DNA of 64,000 bases, taken from Acanthaster planci (Eukaryota > Echinodermata > Asteroidea > Valvatida > Acanthasteridae). The position numbers and the translations under genes were made by a program. Shown here in pieces: positions 11,260 to 23,300 of the stretch (position 1 is the stretch's first letter; every line of letters begins with the position of its first letter). The stretch covers positions 1,927,663 to 1,991,662 of the forward strand of contig NW_019091402.1 in the NCBI RefSeq assembly GCF_001949145.1. The letters are read 5' to 3'. A model generated the notes under the pieces. That model made no database searches and was not told where the DNA came from. It was given only the letters and a program-made list of their open reading frames with translations.

Positions 11260-14200
11260 CTATGTGAAAGCAAGTAATGTAGGAAGTGACGAGCGCAAAA
11301 GAACGGCGCGCTTGCTTTTCTGTTCAAGAACTTTAGCACATACCGTCTTGCCACTGGTCAGCAGTTTCTCCAAGTCGAGGCTGAGAGTTCGGAACGAGGG
11401 CCGCTTCTTGGGATTATCGTCCCAGCACGCTTGCATCACAGAGTACCTGGTGATAGAAAAAAAATCGTTCATCGGTGAAGAAACTCAACACGTAACCTTT
11501 GTAGTATATTAAAACTTTATAGGCTAAGTATTCATCGCATCGTCTGTTCAACTAAACGAGATCAAAGGAAGGACACATACAGTGCAGGCAGTGGGTTGTG
11601 GGCACAAATGGTACGGACTGCACTTAAATGATTTTCATCCAAATGAGCACAAAATTCCGGCTGGGGGTAAATGTGATGCAAAGCAGCTAAAATGAACGAC
11701 GTCAATGAGCCTTTGCAGTTTTAAACCAATCACTGGACTGTTATCGTGAGTTTTTTTCCCTCAAAGAGTGGCCTATAAAACGTGTAAAATCCAGAGATTT
11801 GCTGGACGATCACCCACAGTTCCGGGGAGCAGTGTTCGGGTCTCTCCATGCGGTAGCCGACTTTCAGCCTGTTACTGACCTCGCGGGCTGACATTCCAGG
11901 ATAAGGAGTTGAACCTATCGATATCCAATCAATACAGGTTTTTAAGGTGGTTGAAGTGTCTTTAAGGACTACATTCGTTTACATTCTCATGTAATTTCTA
12001 CACTTTAATAGAAAATTCTCACCAAGTGAAAAGTGTGAAAACAATTGAATTTGAAAAATGACCAAGTGTGGCGCATAACTTTGACCAAATAGAATTTGTG
12101 TAACATTTAATGGTGAGAGATGTCCTTTTATGTTTGAAACAATAACATAGCTCTTTTCAACATTTAAATAATCCACTCAGTTTGACAGAGTTCTGTTATG
12201 TTTGCTTTAGAAGCAACTTTTTTTCAAAAGGAATTATATTTGCCACACAGTACTGTTTACAAAACTCAATTCACTGCGGAAATCAACTAGCCAACTCTAT
12301 TCAATTGTCCATACTGATTACAAAACGAAAATTTTAGTGTAGATGAATGGTCAACGCGATATACAAAATAACTGAAATTTACGTGCAGTCATGTACATGT
12401 ATAATTTTTTTGACAAATGAACACTCGAATGTAAACACAGAAAGTATGTTGCGTTTGGTTTTAAAGCGACAGTTTTCTTGTCTTTAAGATTTAGTTGTGT
12501 CAAAAGTAAAAACTCGTACATGTATCGATTTTAGTTTCAATTAGTCAGAATTAACAATTACCATATGTGACAATCTCCCACATCAATATGCCAAATGACC
12601 AGATATCGCTCATGGTCGTGTACACGCTTGCGCAGATGGACTCCGGGCTCATCCAACGAATACCTAGGCGACCCTGCAAAATTACCAAAATGAAAGTATG
12701 ATGTATCATCGCAGCAATTGGCGTCATTGTCATCATCATCTGTGTCATTGTCCAAGTCATCGCATGTCAGTGTCATTTTTATCTTCACTTAACTACAGTC
12801 AAGAGGACATCCACTCACCTCGGCGACATTTTCCACGACATTACGGACTCGGGCAGCATTGGACACCTTGCACACCATCCTCTGCCCCAGCAAAATGTTC
12901 CTCGTGGTAAGATCACCGTGAACAATCTTTCACAAGGTGAAATCAAAAAGAAGCAGCTGTTTGGATTTGATAATAGTTTCGTGGGTCAAACAGCTTCACG
13001 CTCTTCATAGTCGCTACATCTCACTTGCAAACAGGAACATAAGATTTTATGCCACTTAAGGCTTATTTTGAAAATCGATTTCCCTTGCTCTATGGTTAAA
13101 AGCTTTTTTCTTTCCCTTCTTTTAGAAAATCTGTACATCGATTTTAATAATTCATTCACCTTCTGCCTGCTCAAGTACGCCATGCCCTTAGCAACCTGCA
13201 TGGCAAAGGTCACCAGTTCCCCGGATGTCGGTGTTTTGCCACTGGGCGATTGTGGGCGGTTCTTCCTCAAATGATCCAGTAGACTGCCATGTGGAGCGTA
13301 CTCAAAAACCATGCTCGCAGGATCTACAAAGACGATTTTTTAATGCATGAGCTTGCAGAAGGTTGAGGAAGGTTGAAAAGGAACTCAGATTTGCTGATTT
13401 TAACATCTAATTTGATCGATTTTACGACTCATAAAAGGTGTTTGTAACCCCATCCATTGATATGTCCCGCTTTGAGCTACTCGGGATCTGATGACTCGGT
13501 TCGGACTCGAACCCAAGATGGTTACTATATTCAGCGGGCGTGTCACCAATCGAGCCTTCAAAATGATTGATGTCGGCTTCCTTGTTTCCATCGAAACTAG
13601 ATGGCCTAGTATTAAACGTTTGATCGGGGGAAGCCGAAATTAAAAAACTCACCATAGTAGGTACAGCAACCGAGTAAGTTGACCACATACGGGTGCTTCT
13701 GAAGTGACTTCATCACCTCCAGTTCCTTCATAAACGCCATCTTGGCCACGTTGCTGGTGGGCTCTGAATAGAAATGACAAACAAGGACATGCTTGTATTT
13801 ATAACTTCAAACAATAATTAGTAAATCCTTAGGTAAAAACCTCATTCACGGAACTAAAGTTGGTTGATTGTCATTAAGCCAGTGTGCGCTACACACAAGG
13901 GTGGATCTGATGCACACTGCAGAAGGGGGTAAAATAAATTTGGGGGGGTGGGGAATAGTTGGAAGTGTTTATGTAATCCTGAAGATCCTTTCTGAGGGGT
14001 GAGACTACATTTTGGTTTTTTTTTTACATTCCTCCGGAAGCATGGGAAATGAAAACCCTTTTCTCTCTTATTGTTTTTCTAAAACGTTTGGGGGGGTAAG
14101 GCCCCGTTGTCCCTCCCAGAATCCTCCAGATGGCTCCTAACTCCGTCTGCCCCGCCCACACCGAACCCAAGATCGCTCGCGATACTCACGCTTCAGCTCC

Positions 14201-14358
14201 TTGACGGCCACCAGCGTCATCCCGTCCCGTCCGCTGATGTCCCAGGCCTTGCCGCGCCACACGGGCCCGTAGGTGCCCAGGGCCACGGTGGATACGAGCT
14301 GTAAGCTCTCCTTGGGCACCTCCCAGAAGTTCTCGCTGATCTCGTCCACCTCGGATTT
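11260..14358 (-). CDS. Tyrosine-kinase-like domain exons with eroded DFG motif
   Basis: Seven exons (14358-14190 to 11446-11260) encode residues 907-1221. Seen: glycine loop ALGTYGPVW (first Gly replaced by Ala, 932-940); beta-3 lysine K959 in VAVK; alpha-C glutamate E976; hinge-region FEYAPHGS; catalytic loop HGDLTTRN (1057-1064), keeping D1059 and N1064 but not the HRD arginine; KVSNAAR at 1074-1080, where DFG should be, reading N1077-A-A; SPE (1099-1101) for APE; SDIWSFG; and [10 protein letters not shown]. The activation segment has no tyrosine. In known kinases the DFG aspartate coordinates Mg-ATP, so catalysis is unlikely. WEVP before the loop and LLGCCT in the N-lobe are typical of receptor-type tyrosine kinases. 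The HGD motif, GxxGP loop and missing DFG recall STYK1. Codon-level constraint across all seven exons argues against a decayed gene. Confidence 0.9.
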
Positions 14359-17300
14359 CTGCCGCGAGACACGAAGCAGTGGGGAGTTGGTTTTTATATC
14401 CACAATGAATCAGTTCAGAGCTTATCTGTAAATTCTGCTCAGAGGACGGCTGATTCTATCAAACGAAATCCTACACACCAACACGGTAAACTAGTATTGA
14501 ATAGTTAGACTGATTAAACCTTACTATGGAGAGCTTCCATGGCTGCCATCTTACTATGTGCTTTTGTTCAACAGAATGTGCACAAAGGAGGTTTCAATGT
14601 GGGACTGCCCAGTAAGGAGACTACTACACAAAGCCTCTATTCGTTGATAGATATACTGATAAAATTTGAGCTACGGTTGCCCGGCGGTTTTAGTGTGTGA
14701 GGTTACATTTGAATAAAAAAATTTTTTGCCGATGTGTACCGTTTTATCATAACTATATATAATTATGCAGATCTAGCTATAGACAAAATCAGCCTATCTG
14801 AAGTCGGCCTATTCACGGAGTGCAGTCATCAAAATGGTAAGTTCTTATTATCATTTCATCTGTATTAGGCAGCTTTCTTATGAACTGGGACACTGTAACC
14901 GTGAATACGACACTTGAAATATGGTCTTAAGAGATATGATGTGGGGCAAAACCAAAGAGCTTCAGCGTTTCTGTTGCAAATTCAAGGAAGACGTCTTGAG
15001 AGGAGTTTACCTCGCGCTTGAGAGTTGGCTGGTTTTGTGATCTTGGGGACACCGCTCCTTGGCCCTTTTTGGACGCAGCCTGCTCGAGAGTCTTGTAGCC
15101 TCCTTCCGCAGCCGGTTGAGCCACACCGCCCTTGGCCCCCTTCCCCGCCACCGCTTGCTCCATGGACATCGCCCCGCGCGGGGAGGTGGCGGGGTTCGCC
15201 CCTTGCTTGCCGCCCATGGCCTGCTGCACCGTGACCCCACCGCCAGCACCAGCAGGCGGGTTGGCCGCTGCCTTCCCGCCAGCCATGGCCTGCTGCGCAG
15301 TCAGCCCTCCTCCTCGGGGCGACACTGGCTGGGCTTGCCCGCCCGGCGTTCCTGATTTGCCGGACATCACTTGTTGGACGGTGACGCCTGCCGCTTGGCC
15401 TCTCTGCGGTTGGCCCGAGGGTTGCTGTTGGCCCTTGCCGGCAGTCGCCTGTGCCATTGTCATACCTCCTGCTGCTTTTAAAAGTAAAATTTTCAAAAAG
15501 TTCTGTTTAAAAATATCTTTCACAGTTCGGCATTGATTCACACATTTTGATCTTGATTCCACGAGGCCAGAATAGCGACGGACATCTGGGTTTTAAAACA
15601 GTATTTTTGATTTTTTTTTAACAAACTTCTTTTTGGAGTTATTTGACAAAAGCAACATGCATATTATCCCACGGACAGCTGTTGGCATAGCATGAAGTTG
15701 GTTGCTGCCTAGTCAATTAGGTGCTAAGCCGTCACCACCTGGAAACCAGTTACACCAAATACAGAATGGACAGCAGTTTGGTTGTCAACCTGCTTTCCCC
15801 AAGTACATAATCATTTACGTTGCTTAGCAAGCGTTTACGCTCACTGTAGCCGTGTGTAATTGGCCCAAACTGGTGGATAATGTTTACCGGCAGCTGGCGG
15901 CGGTTGCGCAAAGTGCTTCGTCCGGGCGCCCTTACCGCCCGCCATGGCGTCGTTAAACGACTTTGCTCCGCCCAGTGCGGCCCCAGTGGTCTGTGCCTGG
16001 CTCGGGGCCTTCTTCCCTTGCATTGCCTGCTCGAGAGAGGCTATCCCTCCGGTCGACGGCTTCCCCGAGCCTGCTTGAAAGAGAGAGAGACTGGCGGTCA
16101 GAATAACACAGGCCAAAGCACTTTAGGTTTTGGAGAGACGTTCAGTGCATGTATCAAGTTTTGATCAAGCCGCTATATTTTTTTCGTTGCAAACTTTTGC
16201 TCGTTGGGGAATTAGCTTGACAAAGACGATGGAGTCTTGTATTATATACAAACTTGGGAAGTCCTTATTTTTAAAGAACAAAAGACCTGGAATCGCCACT
16301 GGACCTATTTTAGTAACGACTGTCCGAATTTGTTAATTTTGTGGGGCGAGTTGCCACCGGTCCCCACTGGATACACCACCAGTAAGAGATTAGCCTAGAG
16401 ACAAGTCTGAATCTTATGTCTTCAACTTTGTCCTAGATCTCGCTTGGGCAACTATGATGTATGTAGCCATAGCTGGGGTGGGCCATTTCGGCTGGAAACA
16501 CGTTTCGTCTAACTCGTGTATTATTTGTGAGAATCAGAAAAGCCTTCAAAGATTCTGAGGATATTCAAATATTAAGTTGGCCCTGACATCAGGGGTCATT
16601 TGGTCCGGTCTCAGGTCCCCAAACCGACTGAGTAGTTCCGGCGTCGAGTTCAGAATGCTTCTTTCCTACCTGCGTTCTGCTTAGCCATCATTGCCTCACG
16701 CGCCAGAGCCGCCAGCGCCGCCTCGGTATTGCCGGCAGCCGCGGCACCGCCGGCCGCCCCCATCATCTGACCAAGACCGGCGAAACCGCCGTCCGCTCCC
16801 GCCGCCTTGCTGTGCTCCACCTGGCATCCCGCCATCTCCTGCAGTTGGGCGTCCAGCTGCACAGAGAGGGAACAAATGCTAACATTGTAGCCACGAGGAA
16901 GATGCCCTGGGTGACATGTTCACGTGGTCCAAATCCACGGAGCTTCTGAGCAGACAAAACTGATTAGTTAACTTAACTTAGTTAACTTAGTTAACTACAA
17001 GGACAGAATGCATGAAAGTTTGGCTTGTGAAATGTCCTTCTTGAGCAAGTTTTTCCTTGGCCTACCGGGTTTTTAAGCCGTCCTTAGTGTCAAATTCCTA
17101 CCAACCAAACACTACCTAGAAGTCGGTCACAAGCACGTTCCATCGCATAACAGATCCGTCCCTTGGGGGCATGAGCTGAGTTTTGCCCACCTGTCCCCCA
17201 AAATCAGAACTGTTCTACAAAGGCAAATGTGTTAGCCCGACTGATAGGCACAAACTTGTCGAAATATATTCAGCCAACGCCCCCTCCAATAATGCCAACT

Positions 17301-20300
17301 CGCCACCGTGACAGCGGTGTACGTTGGGGGTGCCTTAGCGGCTGTTCTGTAACCTGGGTTCCAATTTGAGTATTAGTAAACTACATGTAGCAACACTATG
17401 AGAAAAATTTCTTTCACAAACAACTCCCCAAATTCAGTAAATTTCTGCTCATGGTAACAACAGCGGTTTCCAATATGAATTGAATATATCAATGACCAGT
17501 TCTACAGCAAAATTCCGGAAACTACAGTATACCTGTTTCAAGCCTGCCATCATCATGGGTGTATCGACTCTCAGGGAGGTATCCGGGCGGGTGCTCTCTG
17601 GTCTCGGAGTGCGGAGCATGGAGACTCGCTGTGGCTTGGTCGGCTGTCCCTTTTCGGCGGGCTTGGCAGACGGGACCGCCCCGTCTTTGGCTGGCGCGGC
17701 TGGCGGCTGCTCTTTCTGGACCGCGCCCTCGGCCGACACGGTGACGGTGATGTCCGGAGAGCTGGGCACGGTGGAGTCGCTGCTTCTCCGTGGGGGCTCG
17801 GCGGAGCCTGTGTTGGATCTGGCGATCCCGGGCCTGTCGGACGGAGTGGAGGCCCGGCGCCTGGCGCTCCCCGGGCGTGAGCCGGCGGTGCCTGGTCGGG
17901 AGGCGGCCGTGCCTGGTCGGGAGGCGGCCGTGCCTGGTCGGGAGGCGGCTGTTCCAGGTCGAGAATCAGCCGACCCAGGCCGGGAGATGGCACTACCAGG
18001 TCGAGAGGACATAGAGGAAAAGGCACGATCTTCCAGATCAAGCTGTGAACAAAATTATTCCCACACGCAAGCCTAATTAGTTACTCAAAGAAATATCCTA
18101 AATAGAAAAGAAACATTTTTATGTAAAATTGGAAGTCAAGAGTTCCATAAAGATTATTTTTTGAACTTTTGTTTCAATCAAGAAGAACCTTGTGAGGTAT
18201 TCTTTGATTGATATCCTGACAAGGAAGATTAAGTAGATAAAGCCATTAATTTGACGGTTGCTAACAATTTCCATATTCCAAATTAATTTAATTAGTCTTC
18301 AACTCAAGGTAGCTTTTGAAAATTGCAACTCATTCTGATGAGACGAGTCACATTTGTTGAATACGGGTGTCTCCCAATAGCGCACCTCCAAGACTTTGCA
18401 ACGCGTTGGCCAATCGCAATGAGTAAAATCTGTCAACTCAATGCGCGTTTGGAAAGGGTCGACAGATTTCGCGCGTTATGATTGGCCAACGCGTTGCAAA
18501 CTCTTGGAGGCGCACTACTGTGAATCTTCCGTATTGTAAAGACTTTCAGAAGTTCTCCAGTCTGCTTAACTATTTTCACCTTGTAAACTACGTACAACAT
18601 TTCAGTGTTAATCGATTCCGTTTTTGGTAACTCTTTCACACGGACACGTCTCTTCAGATTCTACATCGATCAGGGCAAGATGCATTGTACCAATTCAAAA
18701 CATTTCCGTGTGCTCCATACAAAACATCCAAATCCTCAGGTGGACGGCGGGAGATTTCATGCTGACTTGACCATAACAGAAGCAAAGATGCAACAACTGT
18801 AGATATCAAATCACAAAATCTTAGATAAACTGAGCTTAGGCCTACCCCGTAGTCGAGCAGCGGAACTTTCTCCCCGAAGCGGCCGTTCTTCTTCAGTTTC
18901 GCCTTGAGCTGCTGGCGACGGAGTTTGGCATCTGCGCTCTTCTTGCCCTCCTGGAAAACAAATGGAGCGGCACGATGCCGATGGCAGTTCGTTGTTAGCT
19001 TTCTTTCACGGATCATGACAGGAATATCCAACTTAAGCATATTTGCAACAATATTCATGGCCCTGATCTTTATTTTTAGGGAAACAACCATGCAAAATTG
19101 GCTTGTGTAAACAAGAGATACACATTACACGTGGAAGTAGCGTCGTTGACAAAAGGTGCTTCCGTCTGGCTCAATCAAGCACTATGTGTTTTTTAATAAA
19201 TCTGTTTTCTGGGTGACAATACAATTTTACTGATAGATGATGGAAATTTTGTATACACTGGTAAGTCCATTACACAAGTTTACATAATGAAAAAAGGCAA
19301 GACGTATTTGTAGGATTCCTCTTGCAACTTTCCAGGGTCGCCAAACACAGAATTCTTGATATTATGAAACAAAATCAGGACGCCAAGATATAAGCAGTTC
19401 CATGGTGGTATAACTGAATACTATGAATATGATAATATGTTATAATGATCTCGGAATGATATAATTCACTCGCTCAAGTAAAATCAGCTGAAATGCTGAT
19501 GAATGGACGCTATCGTCCAGTTTGAATGATTTTATAGGTAACTTACAGCCTGCAACTTTACATTAGTTTTGTTTGGTTGATCTGATGAGTAATGAGCTAG
19601 TTCAGTATTCGAACAGCGCATGCTCAAAATGAAGCGCGTCTGAGGTCATTCGGACGCGCGTGCGAAGTTTGCTCCAATCAGCGTGACCTTTTGTGAACTC
19701 GCGCGCGCGCTGTGGTCCCGAATGACCTTTCTTTTTGCTGAAAGAGACTTTGGCTGCATCCGAATCTCTTGTCTAGACCTAGATCTAGGTCTTCACTCCA
19801 TTTGAAATGCGTGGAGATGCGTAGACAATAGACCTAGCCGTAGCTCTGGAAGCCCGTTTCGGACACGGCCTTTGATTAAACTAAACACTTACCGGTATTA
19901 TACTCATATCTGCGGCTTCTCTATACAATTTGGACTTCTCTCGTTCCTCCTAAAATGTTTCAAAGGGAATAACAGATGAAATCATAGGTGCACAAAATAA
20001 GGGCCACAGGGCTTGATGCTTAAATCTCAGGCAACGAGTGAATCATTCATACACTATCATTCCCTGTTTATGGAGCCCAAGATCAGCCCACACCCTTTAA
20101 AATTGATAATGTTACTCAGCCTATGAACGTTAAGTATATTCTTCTACCTTTAAAAAAACAATATCAGTGTTTATTGATTTTGGGCAGAGCATAAGAATGA
20201 AAACATTTTCGAGGACTAAAATAAATCTCAGTAAAAGAGACTAAATGGAATTTTTGTCATGGGAAATCAGTGCCGCAGAAAACGGACAGAACCTGTCTTG

Positions 20301-23300
20301 TCTTTTGTTTGTTTATTTGTTTGTTTGTTTGTCTGTTTGTTTGTTGTGGTGTGAGACCCATTTCTGTTCGTTTTATTTGTTAAAACTATCAGAGGGTTCT
20401 CACAATGAGCTTGTTGCGCTTCTTGATGAGCTGGTGTTTGCGCACGCCCAGCACGATGAGCAGGATGAGAATGAAGACTCCCATGGTGCCGAAGATGGCG
20501 CCAAGGATCAGGCCGAAGTTGATGTCCATTCCCTGGCGGGTGACCTTCCGCACGTACCCCAGAGGAACTGGGGAGAAAACACCAGCAGACTGAAATGAAG
20601 CGATGGGCCATGCACGAATGTGGTTTCATCTACAAATTGTAGTTCATGCACTGAAAAACGGCTTGGGTTAAATTTAACCCAAGCGAGGGTGAAAACTGTA
20701 ACTACCCAATAGTTTCGGTTGTTTCAACCCAATTTGGGTGATTGGAAGTAATTTCTGGGTTGTTTTAACCAAAAAAGGTTAATATCCACTCATTTTGTGG
20801 GTGAAAACTGAAACAGAAAGTAGTTCTCAACCCAAAATTGGGTTAACACAGCCCATATTTGTGTAGTTGCAGTTTTCACCCCTCTTTGGGTTAAAATTTA
20901 ACCCAGGCAATTTTCAGTGTGTGTCTGTTTGCATGGTTCACTGCATGTGTTTAGGAACGAAATCGCATTCTGGTCTTAAGTTTGTTTAAGAAGTTTAAAT
21001 CATATGCACTAATAGAGTACCGATTGTTGTTTAGCAAATTGGTGCATTTATTTAGCTTTTAGATGTGTTAACAAGGTGGAGAGGGATACATGGCGTATTG
21101 TGACACTATAACTGCCGGATTTAAACCAGACTTTGTGATAGAGAGATAACAAGCCTTACCGTGAAGAAGCACTGCCCTATAATTTCCACTTGTAGCAGGG
21201 GAAATAGGGACACTTTTCGGTAGATTGTTTTTTACCTGGGCAGGTTTGCTTGAAGCAGCTCGTCACCTGCTCCGACTCGTCCTCTACCGGGCACGGCTTG
21301 CCGCCGTTCCGCGGCGCCGGGTTGGTGCAGGTCCGGCTGCGGGTTTGGTTGCCCCGGGCGCAGGTCTTGCTGCACGGTCCCCAAGAAGTCCACTCCGACC
21401 ATTCGCCTTTGCCCGAAAAAAAATTAAATTGATCAGTTTGTCAGTATATCGATAACTACCAAGAAAAGGGCTGGAAAATCGTTGTTGACTTGAACAATGG
21501 ATGTATTATGAGCCGAAGGAGTCTTTTGCACACAGAGGGAGTAAGGTCAGTTCTCTGACTATCCTCAAAACATAAAATCAGATATGAAAAAGATCTATCA
21601 GAAGTCCTCCTTTGCATAAAATAAACCCCGTAACGTCTTTAAGCTCGAAGAACCCACCTAGCAGCAGATGTGACAGTGATCTAAAGTCTCCCTGTATGTC
21701 TGCCTACGTGCAAGTGTGCACCAGCATTCAAGAGCGATCTCTTGAATTTGAAACGTTGCGTCGGCTCTGAAAGGAGTGACCTGGTTTTGTACTTTGTAAG
21801 CTGTATTGGCTATTCTCTTGTTCCGCGGCAGTTAAAGTTTTTGCCTTCCTTTGGTTGGAAAAATTTCGCTGCAGAAAGATCACCAAAAGATCTTTCCACT
21901 GAGTGAAAGGGTGAGTTTTCTTTCAACTTTGGCCTCCAAGACAGAGTGGTAAGCAATATTTGTGAGTAAAAAGAAAATTTACGGTCTATTTACGCATTGG
22001 TTGATCCTAGTAATCCTCTAGTTTCTTTTCCGTTTTATGCTGCGTCCATATTACTTAGCTTCATGCGGCTGGCAAAGCCCACTCTTCGGTGAAAAAAAAG
22101 TTTCCTCCTAGGATGGGCCTGAACCAAAATACACGCCGGGTCTGATGTACATATACATACCGTTCCGCACGCAGTCGAATCCCCGGCACGGTCCGTAGGT
22201 GTCCTCGCTGACTCCCTCGCACGGTTTGCCGCCGCGCACCGGTGGCGGGTCGTCGCACCGTCGGGTCTTGTGACCGCGGCACGTGCTGTCGCACGAGTGC
22301 TCGGTCCACGCACCCCAATTCCCGTCCACTGGAGAGAGGAAAACGAGGGTAAACACACTGTAACAACCGGCGTGTTAATTTAACAGTCTGGGTCTTCTCA
22401 GGGGACTAAATCAGATTCGATGTTGTGCTTTAATAACTCACAGGGGGCTAAATCAACACCAGTTTACTACCCCGGTTTACAAAGGGCACATACTGCCTCA
22501 AAACACCCATGAGCGTTTTCAGCATTTTGGAGCTTTTGTGCTTTTCCTCCTCTGAGAAAATGAGGTATTAATTTTTCGTTGGTTATTGACTCCTGAGTTC
22601 TTATGGAATTCAGCGGGGAAATTTCTCATAAGAAAAATATAAAAGACAGTTAGTGTCACAGGCATCGCCTAGATACAAATTCAAGCCGCTGGAAACCAGT
22701 TTTAAGGGTGGACGAAAATATAAATGAAAAGATTAACTGGAGCAGCAGTTGAACCTTCGACCTACGGAATGAAAAGCTTAAGATTCTCACTCACAAATCC
22801 TCCTATTTTTGAACAATTTTGCTCAGTCAGGCGCTATAGGCCTGCATTTTACAAAGCCAGGAGTCACATCAAAAGTCACGAAGAAATCAAACCTGGGAAG
22901 GTGCTTAAAAGGGGGATTTTTTGTCGTCATCCCGCAGTATTCCAGATAAAACCACGCCCCCTCACCTGGGCAATCCACGAGGCTGCAAGCACCTGTCTTC
23001 CTCCCCTCCCCTGGGCAGTCATCCCCGTCGTATTGTGGTGGGGGATTGTCACAGGTCCTGTAACGGTATTTGTAACAGTCGGTGTTGCATAGAGTCCATT
23101 CACCCCAGGCACCCCAGCTGCCGTGAACTGGAAACAATTTGGTCACATGTAACAAACAAATCATTTCAGAATTAAAATTTCCCTTGTCACACATTAAATG
23201 TTTCCTCAAGTTTGAAAAAGGTATGTAAATGATTAAAATAGAATTATCACAAGATGACATGAGAAAACGATACTAAATGAAAAAGTATCACAGATACCAA

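Noticed and set aside
13490-13560. tRNA gene on the minus strand with GGTTCGAGTCC
   Set aside because: The acceptor-like ends pair in part, but the span is only about 64 bases and lacks a usable anticodon arm. More likely a SINE remnant in a kinase intron.
15132-15536. Plus-strand 134-codon frame opposite the xQAMxGK exon
   Set aside because: It is the antisense shadow of a GC-rich coding exon, caused by the repeated Ala/Gly/Pro codons of the real gene.
17480-18076. Plus-strand 198-codon frame opposite the SRPGTA repeat exon
   Set aside because: Antisense shadow. The minus-strand reading is in phase with both neighbouring exons and has clean splice sites.
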